From contig NW_024468912.1 in the NCBI RefSeq assembly GCF_011745365.1, positions 2,604,001 to 2,668,000 on the forward strand: a stretch of DNA of 64,000 bases. The letters run 5' to 3'. Shown here one piece after another: positions 57,772 to 64,000 of this stretch. The notes under the pieces are model-generated. The model saw only the letters and a program-made list of their open reading frames with translations. It searched no databases and had not been told where the DNA came from. Position numbers and translations under genes: made by a program. The first letter of the stretch is position 1; every line of letters begins with the position of its first letter. The stretch is from Cryphonectria parasitica EP155 (Eukaryota > Ascomycota > Sordariomycetes > Diaporthales > Cryphonectriaceae).

Positions 57772-60051
57772 TTAGTCCTTTGGCGGGACTACTTCGGCTC
57801 TCCAGTCGACATGCTCCCGGTCGGCTACCCGAGCCATGACTGCCAAGGTATCGGCAGCAGCCTTGTATGGTGACGTCCATGGCCCCATGACGGGCGTCTT
57901 GAGCCTCTCGTCCGCCAATTTATTCCGGAACCGCTCGGCCTCGGACCACACAACAAACTGATGGTTCACGTTCCGCAGCAGTATCTTCTGGCTGCCCTCG
58001 TCCAGCTTAAACTCGCGCGATGCGTTGCTATTGAACGCGTACACCTTTAGGATCTCGTTGATGAGGATCCCGTTGAGCTGCACCGCCAGCGTGTGCAACG
58101 GGAGCGAGTGGTATGTCATGTGCCGGAGCTCTCTCAGGTGGGCCTCCAGCGAGAGCCAGGCCTTTTCGTCCACATGCGTCCTGCTCAGCTCACACGCCTG
58201 GTTCTGGGACCGGAACGCGATGAAGTAGGCCAGGATCATCTCCATGGTCAGCATGACAGGGCGGTAGTCCTCGGCGGCCATGCGCTCTCCGTTGGCCGTG
58301 GTGCCATTGGGCTGCTTGTGCCTCTCCTTGTCCCGCTCCTGCTTCTCCTTGTCGCGCTCGCGCTTGAGGTTCCTCCCCAGGACCGACATAGCCCCATGGC
58401 GGCGCATGAGCGTCTCCCGGTCCTTGGCCGTGCTGGCGCGCGGAGGACCAGACTCTGCTGCAGCACTGGGCGTCTGGGCGACGCGTCCGCCGGGGGTTAG
58501 GTTCTGTGAGCTGCCAGAAGGAACCTGAGAGACGGTTGCTGGTGGGTTAGGTGGTGTGTAGGGTGCCTTGACGGCGGCGGGCGTGTCGGGGGCCTTGCTG
58601 GTGGGTCGCTTCGCTGCTATGGACGGTGGCGCCTCGGTGGGCGCCTCGGTGGGACGTGGCTTCTTCTTTGCTGGCGGCGGTGCGGCCTCGACACTCGCCG
58701 ATCTGTCCTTCCTGTTCTTAGAGGGAAGGGCGAGCAGCCTCCTTACTGTAGGCCGCAGCGTCTTTCTGATTTTCAGCGTGACAATAAGACTCTTGGGCCT
58801 GCCCTCCTCAGTGCCGCCCTCCCGTGTCTTCTCTTTGCGCGTGCTCTTTGTGCCCTCGACAGCCTGACCCGGCTCGCCCTTGATAGCCACCTTCTCAAGC
58901 CGCAGAAGCTCGTCCTCAACCATGGGAGGGAGCGTGGGCGACAGGAGCGCTGGCAGCTCCGGCATCGCAGGCTGCTTCTTTCTCACTGTCGCCTCCGGCT
59001 TGGGAGCTTTCGTCTGCGCCTTGCCGCCCGAGGGGTTCTCTTTCGGCCTCTTCTTTGGACTGTCGGTCTCCAGCTCATCGTCGATCGCGGGGTGTCGGAG
59101 GGGCGACAACAAAGGAGGGACGAGGTGCTTCCCGGAGCTGTCAGGTTTCCGAGGAAGCGGGTTGGACTGTGACGAGCTCGAGGTCTTGGTCCCGTTCACC
59201 GTGATCCTGGGCGACACCGCTCGGTCCCTCTCCCTGGAGCTCCCTGAGGCGGCGCGACCACCTGGGGTCAGCTGAGAGCCTCCTGATCTCCCTTCCTTAC
59301 TACTCGAGGCCTTGTCGTGCGCGGAGGAGCTATGTGGGGTCTCTGGTCGTGGTGGCCTGCGCGGCAGGTCCTCGCTCGGTCTCGCCTTTTTGTGCGGCCT
59401 GGCACTGTCGTCTGGGTCCAATGGGCGCTTCTTGCTCTCGGGCGGGCTCGGCGCGTCTCTCGAGGTTGGTTTAGACGCTGAGTACCTAGACCTGTGTGTG
59501 TAAAAGAGGGGAGGGAGAGCAGCCGGTTAGCAAACGACCTGCTGACCGCTACATATCTAGCTCTGCGCATACCTTTCTGTGTCCCCGTTCGCCCGTTGCG
59601 CCTTGCCCGACTGCTGGGATCCGGCCTCCCTCGAACTGTCGTATTCCTTGCGCATAGTTTCCTTATCCAACCTTACTGCATCGCCCGTGTGGCTCTTCTC
59701 GTTCGGTCTTCCAGGGACGCCGTTCTCAATGGGGGAGTTGGACGAGTGGGAGACCTGCTTCGCCTTCTTGTAATCCTTAATGGACATCTTGGTCATCTTC
59801 TTGGGCGTGGCTGAGGGAAGAGGGGTGGTAGGAGAGGTCTCAGGCTCGTCGCAGATGTCGAAATAGGGTCTGGTCAGGAGGACGCCACGGTCTGCGTCCG
59901 ATAGGAAGGTAGAGTACTGTAATGGCGTCTGGTGTTGCCAGTAGTTTGGTGGCACTACGTATTTGCGATCAGGGTAGAGCGACAAGTGGTGTGGACGCTC
60001 TGGTAGTAGACTCTTGACGACGGATCTGATTCTATCCGCCGTAGTCTCCAT
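57772..60051 (-). CDS. Uncharacterised basic nuclear-type protein, 732 aa (possible AF4/FMR2-like)
   Basis: Two exons, 60051-59573 and 59491-57772, with an 81-nt intron (GTATGC donor, GCTAACC branch, ACACAG acceptor, phase 2). I do not recognise it with certainty. The N-terminus METTADRIRSVVKSLLPERP is followed by YPDRKYVVPPNYWQHQTPLQ and a short basic motif KMTKMSIKDYKKAK. The middle (about 160-520) is disordered, Ser/Pro/Lys-rich with KKPRP and RKEKTRE clusters. The last ~170 residues are a compact helical domain (EMILAYFIAFRSQNQACEL, MTYHSLPLHTLAVQLNG, VVWSEAERFRNKLADE). This order (short conserved N-terminus, long disordered region, helical C-terminal domain) recalls AF4/FMR2 scaffolds of the super elongation complex and fission yeast Ebp1, but that is a guess. 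I start at 60051; an upstream in-frame ATG at 60162 would add 37 low-complexity residues. Confidence 0.75.
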
Positions 60052-61724
60052 CTTGCGATGTGCTTCATGAAAGAAGAATGGTCGCAAAGACGGGCCTCGC
60101 CAGACTGGGGGGCGTCCGCTGAGGGGAGGGGAAGGGGGGAGGAGAGGGGCGAGGGCGGACAACAGACTAAGAGGCGGCTGCTAGGAGAATGGTGGTGACG
60201 AGGTTGGTGGTGGTGGTGGTGGTGGAGTTGGTAACCTTGATGGCATGGGTCGGTCGCGAAGCGCGGTCGGATGTTGACTTTGGTGCTTCTGGACGGTTCG
60301 TCGCAGATAGCGCGCGTAGCTTCAGAGGGCACGAGGCCAGCAGACTGGTCTCCGAAACGACCCGCGATCGAGATAGGTGATGGAGGTTCAGTCGGAGAAA
60401 GGGAGGTTTGAGGTCGGTCGAGATCTGTGGGAGACAACAAAGAGGGTCAGAACAGACAATCGCGAAGGGAAGCCCAGGCAGTCTGGGTAGGTCAGCATTA
60501 TCGTGATCACGTCAATACAGCCAGACCCCCAATTGCGCCTAGGGACAATGATACACAGCAAACAGCCACCTCGGCACTCGAACCCACCCGAAATGACCAG
60601 GGCCAGGGAGGAAAAAGTAAGAGTGTAGCAAGGTTGAGCAGGAAGAGGGGGGAAGAATAAATTGGGCTGGCTTACCTCGACCTTGACAACGCGCTGACGG
60701 TACAGGTATCGCGCCCGTCTCGTAGTGTACTAGTGGATTGTTGTTGGTGTAATTAGGTGGTTTTCGTCTACCCTTTTTCTCTGCTGGCTGCTGTTGGGTC
60801 AGGGACTTGGGGGGGGGGGGAGAAAGTGGTGAGGGAGCTTGCTATGGTCCCCCCGATCAGCGCCAGGATCAGGACCCAGAACCAAGCACTGCTGGCGCTG
60901 CTGTTGCTGGCGCTGCTGGTGCTGCTGGCGCCCACCTACATCAGGTGCCGGCTTGTATCAATCCGCAGTAACGCTCGCGTAGTCGGTGCCGCCCTGCTCC
61001 ACCATCGACGGCACCCTCCCCGGTCCCCACTGTTCCTGACAGCGATATGTGGGCAAAGGAGTAGTTTTGTCGATGCGCCCTGCGAGCCGGCTGTGGCGCA
61101 TTTGTTCTTGAAGTCGTGTGTGTTGTGTACGTGTGTGAAGTAACGGGATGAGGTTGAGGTGGTGCGATGAGGTGCGATGGGAATCTTCAATGTGTGATGT
61201 GAACGAAATGCGAGGGCGGGAGGTAATTTAAGAACAGGGTTGAAAAGTCCCTGCTTCTTTCTTTCGCTCTCACCTTCTCCTTTCACCGGGAAAGACTTGT
61301 GTCTGAGGGATTAGGCAGGCCGATGTATGCAAGTACTAGGCTCTATACTAAGTAGTACAAGCACTGCTGTTAGTACTTGACGATACTGTAGTAGTGCAAT
61401 TGCGGCCTAGGAGAACCTGGCATGTGGCTGTGGCTGAGGCTGAAGTGGGCTAGTGTTAGGGAGCCTATCAAGACCTGAAAGGGCACATGGGAACACTAAG
61501 AGCCAGGGCCTCATGAGAGACCTCAGATACTGGAGGAAGGGGGCGAGGGGTTTCTTTGTACATAGTCTCTCTTCTCCGGTAGGCTGTCTGCATAGTACTA
61601 GTACAAAACATACCATGAGCAGCCCATGTCCAGACGCCATCTGTCACATCGAAATCTCCGTCAACCCTTTATCACTATGTACAGTAGGTCAAATAGTAAG
61701 AGTAGGTTTTACTGAGGGATACCG

Positions 61725-61758
<34 letters not shown>

Positions 61759-62497
61759 CTACATTTGGTCGATACACCATAAGCATCTATTGTTCATTAC
61801 TGTGTACATATCCTGACTCTCCTCCCGCAGCGGGAAATTACAATTGCATACACTTACAAAATCACGAGTCATTTATATGAGTATATTATAGTTCAATTAT
61901 GTAAACACATTTTCCACTCTCCTGCGCTGAAATGGCTGGCGGGCACGACAAACCCGCCTCGTCTCTTTTCTTCATCCCCCTCCCGGGGGGACCTCTCTCA
62001 GCACCAGCACAAAGAATCCATGAAATTCGAATCAACATAGTCTCTTTGTTATCATTCTTGATGTGCTTCCCTGCATCTACAGTCTCCTAATCAGAGAGCA
62101 CTTTCACTCCGTGAAAACCCTAGACCATTTCTAATTTTCCCTCTGATCTTCGCCAGAATCAAGCTCGTAATTATTACTCTGGGGTATTGAGGGCCCTCAA
62201 ACTCCTTCAAATGTCTGAAACGCCGGCGCCCTTGTCCTTGAAATAAAAACACACTGAAATAGTCACCGTCACTGACCCTAAACCTCCCCAGAAAAACAAA
62301 CACACATTATGAATCATTGGAAACAAGGCCTTGACTTGAACGCCGTCAGAATCTAATCCATCTGCAAACGCCATATCCTAGTAATAAAACCCTCGTGCCT
62401 CGACCTTGGTGCCTTGATGTTTGTTCTTTATCGATAGCAGCAGAGAAAAACGAGGAAACAATTGAGCAAAAAAAGAAAGAAGAAAAAAAAGGCACCA
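60052..62497. other. 2.4 kb intergenic region with poly(A) tract
   Basis: Promoter of the 732-aa gene and 3' flank of the LRR gene. It has GT-rich and G-run patches near 60200 and 60812, several AGTACT motifs at 61330-61395 and 61590, and an A31 run at 61725-61755. No gene is supported. Confidence 0.55.
61725..61755 (+). repeat. A31 homopolymer tract
   Basis: Thirty-one consecutive A residues, the longest homopolymer in the window, followed by GGCCTA; the same six bases occur at 61404-61409. Confidence 0.9.
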
Positions 62498-64000
62498 TCA
62501 CCAAGCGTAGGTGTCTGATTCGTCGTCCACATCTCGGTCCGAAGCCCACTCGGCATCATCCGACTCGCGGGTGTCATCATCGAGGAAATCTTCTGCGCCC
62601 CACTGAAACTCTCGTGGTTTTTGGTTGTCAAATCGTATGTTGACGACATCACAGAGGCCGTGCACGGATGAGGTGTCCTCCTCCTCCTCGCTTAAGACAG
62701 GCGAGGCTGGAGGACTTGACATGATAATCGGCTCTTGCTGCAGTTCGTCTTGTTCATCATCCGCGGACTCCTCCGATGATAGATCGAGATCCTCGTCGGT
62801 GTCAGGGTCTCGATAAGAGATGTTGGCCCGCTTGGACGTCCTTAGATCTCGGGTGGTCTGTGTATAGGAGCGCTGACGTTTGCGCTTGTTGTCCTTGTTC
62901 TCGGTAGGTGTTTGAAGGGGAGGAGGCGGAGGGGGTAGTGATGGGGCTGGCGCAAAGTCGTTGTTGGATGCAATGCGTGTGCTGCGGCGTATTGGGGAGG
63001 TGTCGAAATCGTCGGCCTTCACAGGCTGTGATTGCTGCTCGCTCGGCTGGGCTCCGTCTAGCGGCCACTGAACGAGGGAATGGTACGCCCGAGGCTTCTG
63101 CGTCTTGCGCAGGAAGACCTTCTTCAGGATCCGCACCCACTTGTCGCGGAACTCAGACCGCTGTCGCCAGGGAACATCCAGCATGGCCTTGACAGCGAGG
63201 TGCCTCAGATTGGACAGATTCGGAGCCTGGTCCACGAAGCTTTGGAAGAACATCTCGGCCGTATCCGCATCCCACTTGGCAAGCTGTTCGAGGTCTATGA
63301 TCTCGATCGTCTGGGGCCACACCGGGACGTCCTCGACATTGAGGAGGGTATCGTAAATCGGATCCGAATCCTTGTAGTATTCGTGGTGATTGTATGTGAG
63401 GAGATCCATAGACAGCTCCTGCAGCCCGGGGCAGCACTGGCCCAATATCGGCAGGAAGGACAGGTTGAGTGACTGGTTGTGGTGAAGCGTCAAGCGGCGC
63501 AGTGGCCGCCCATGGCTCGCCAGGTACTCGGACAGCATGTCAGCCGTCAGCTCCCAGCAGTTGACGATCTCAAGGTGCTCGATCGTCTTGGGAAGCAGAG
63601 ATAGGAACTGGCCGTCCACCACAGTCGACGACTCCATGACCAGGTGTTTGAGGCCGGCGACGGGAGCCAGCGCCGCGGCGACCAGGCTGATATAGTTCTT
63701 GTCTTGTTCGAAGACCTCGGCATCGCTAGGGTCTTTGTTATCTCTCAAGGAAGGTACCTGAAAATTGACAAACGAAAGCTTGCGCAGCTGAGAGAAGACC
63801 TTCCACGAGTGCATTGTCGACAACTCCTCGAGCAGGCCGGGACCCATCATCCTCTCGCTCCACTTCCACGACTTCAGACGGACAGCGGCGTGTCCATCGC
63901 CCGCGGTGCTGAGGGCGGTGAGCAGCTCTGGCGCGTAGGTCCACTTCTTGCTGTTGAAGTCGAGTTTTCGGTAAGGAGGCAGATCGAAGTCGTGGTACAG
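62498..64000 (-). CDS. Leucine-rich-repeat (F-box-like) protein, 5' partial
   Basis: The frame is open from the window edge (64000) to the stop at 62498-62500, giving the last 500 residues. LRR-type units are visible in series: FSQLRKLSFVNFQVPSL, VAGLKHLVMESSTVVDG, LPKTIEHLEIVNCWELT, RPLRRLTLHHNQSLNLSFL and CPGLQELSMDLLTYN. The spacing resembles F-box LRR proteins of filamentous fungi, which select targets for SCF ubiquitin ligases, but the F-box would lie upstream and is not seen. The last ~170 residues are disordered: a Pro run (SLPPPPPPLQTP), a basic KRKRQRSYTQ cluster, then a strongly acidic Ser/Asp/Glu tail ending DVDDESDTYAW. Whether introns lie upstream cannot be judged. Confidence 0.75.
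   Translation of the reverse strand: MYHDFDLPPYRKLDFNSKKWTYAPELLTALSTAGDGHAAVRLKSWKWSERMMGPGLLEELSTMHSWKVFSQLRKLSFVNFQVPSLRDNKDPSDAEVFEQDKNYISLVAAALAPVAGLKHLVMESSTVVDGQFLSLLPKTIEHLEIVNCWELTADMLSEYLASHGRPLRRLTLHHNQSLNLSFLPILGQCCPGLQELSMDLLTYNHHEYYKDSDPIYDTLLNVEDVPVWPQTIEIIDLEQLAKWDADTAEMFFQSFVDQAPNLSNLRHLAVKAMLDVPWRQRSEFRDKWVRILKKVFLRKTQKPRAYHSLVQWPLDGAQPSEQQSQPVKADDFDTSPIRRSTRIASNNDFAPAPSLPPPPPPLQTPTENKDNKRKRQRSYTQTTRDLRTSKRANISYRDPDTDEDLDLSSEESADDEQDELQQEPIIMSSPPASPVLSEEEEDTSSVHGLCDVVNIRFDNQKPREFQWGAEDFLDDDTRESDDAEWASDRDVDDESDTYAW

Overview
The window is nuclear DNA of a filamentous ascomycete (Pezizomycotina, most likely Sordariomycetes). Genes are monocistronic and carry short introns (mostly 56-112 nt, GTRNGT donors, CTRAC-type branch sites, AG acceptors). 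Product architectures match that group, and intergenic DNA is rich in pyrimidine tracts and microsatellites. I find no bacterial-type operons, CRISPR, rRNA, tRNA or intact transposon. Seventeen protein genes can be supported; most intron models were built by hand from splice signals, phase and protein continuity.

Layout. 1-692: 3' end of a Ulp1-type SUMO protease. 693-9135: an 8.4 kb gene-poor stretch holding a perfect 13-bp hairpin and several microsatellites. 9136-11106: an RGS-domain protein whose frame is interrupted by one TGA inside a potential in-phase intron. 13353-15519 (-): mitochondrial FAD glycerol-3-phosphate dehydrogenase. 17212-20486 (-): a seven-helix MHYT-domain sensor with a long uncharacterised cytosolic part. 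24107-25531: CIA1. 26007-29189 (-): 2-oxoglutarate dehydrogenase E1. 30663-32663: TFIIH subunit Tfb1/p62. 33199-36068: mitochondrial AAA ATPase with a P-loop-less first half. 36719-38829 (-): ATP synthase beta, seven coding exons including 11- and 22-nt exons. 39555-42212 (-): glycogen branching enzyme, nine exons, one GC-AG intron. 43567-45519: mitochondrial ClpX-like Mcx1. 46099-46942 (-): cytochrome oxidase subunit 5. 47759-48123 (-): a three-exon gene for a 72-aa single-pass membrane protein. 48452-55048: Mms22/Mus7 DNA-repair protein in one 6.6 kb exon. 55282-56865 (-): Lin1/CD2BP2 GYF-domain protein. 57772-60051 (-): 732-aa unrecognised nuclear-type protein. 62498-64000 (-): leucine-rich-repeat protein, cut by the window edge.

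Common themes. Six gene products are clearly mitochondrial (Gut2, Kgd1, AAA ATPase, Atp2, Mcx1, Cox5) and a seventh, CIA1, depends on mitochondrial Fe-S export, so the 13-47 kb part is rich in respiratory metabolism. Tfb1, Mms22, Lin1 and Ulp1 act in nuclear transcription, repair, splicing and SUMO pathways. Several pairs are head-to-head and share promoters (MHYT/CIA1, KGD1/TFB1, GBE1/MCX1, small gene/MMS22); two of these promoters carry a doubled telomere-repeat-like box.

The most interesting items are the RGS gene with its stop-containing optional intron, the MHYT 7-TM sensor with a His/Gln-rich tail, the 72-aa gene that no long reading frame reveals, and the 732-aa protein.
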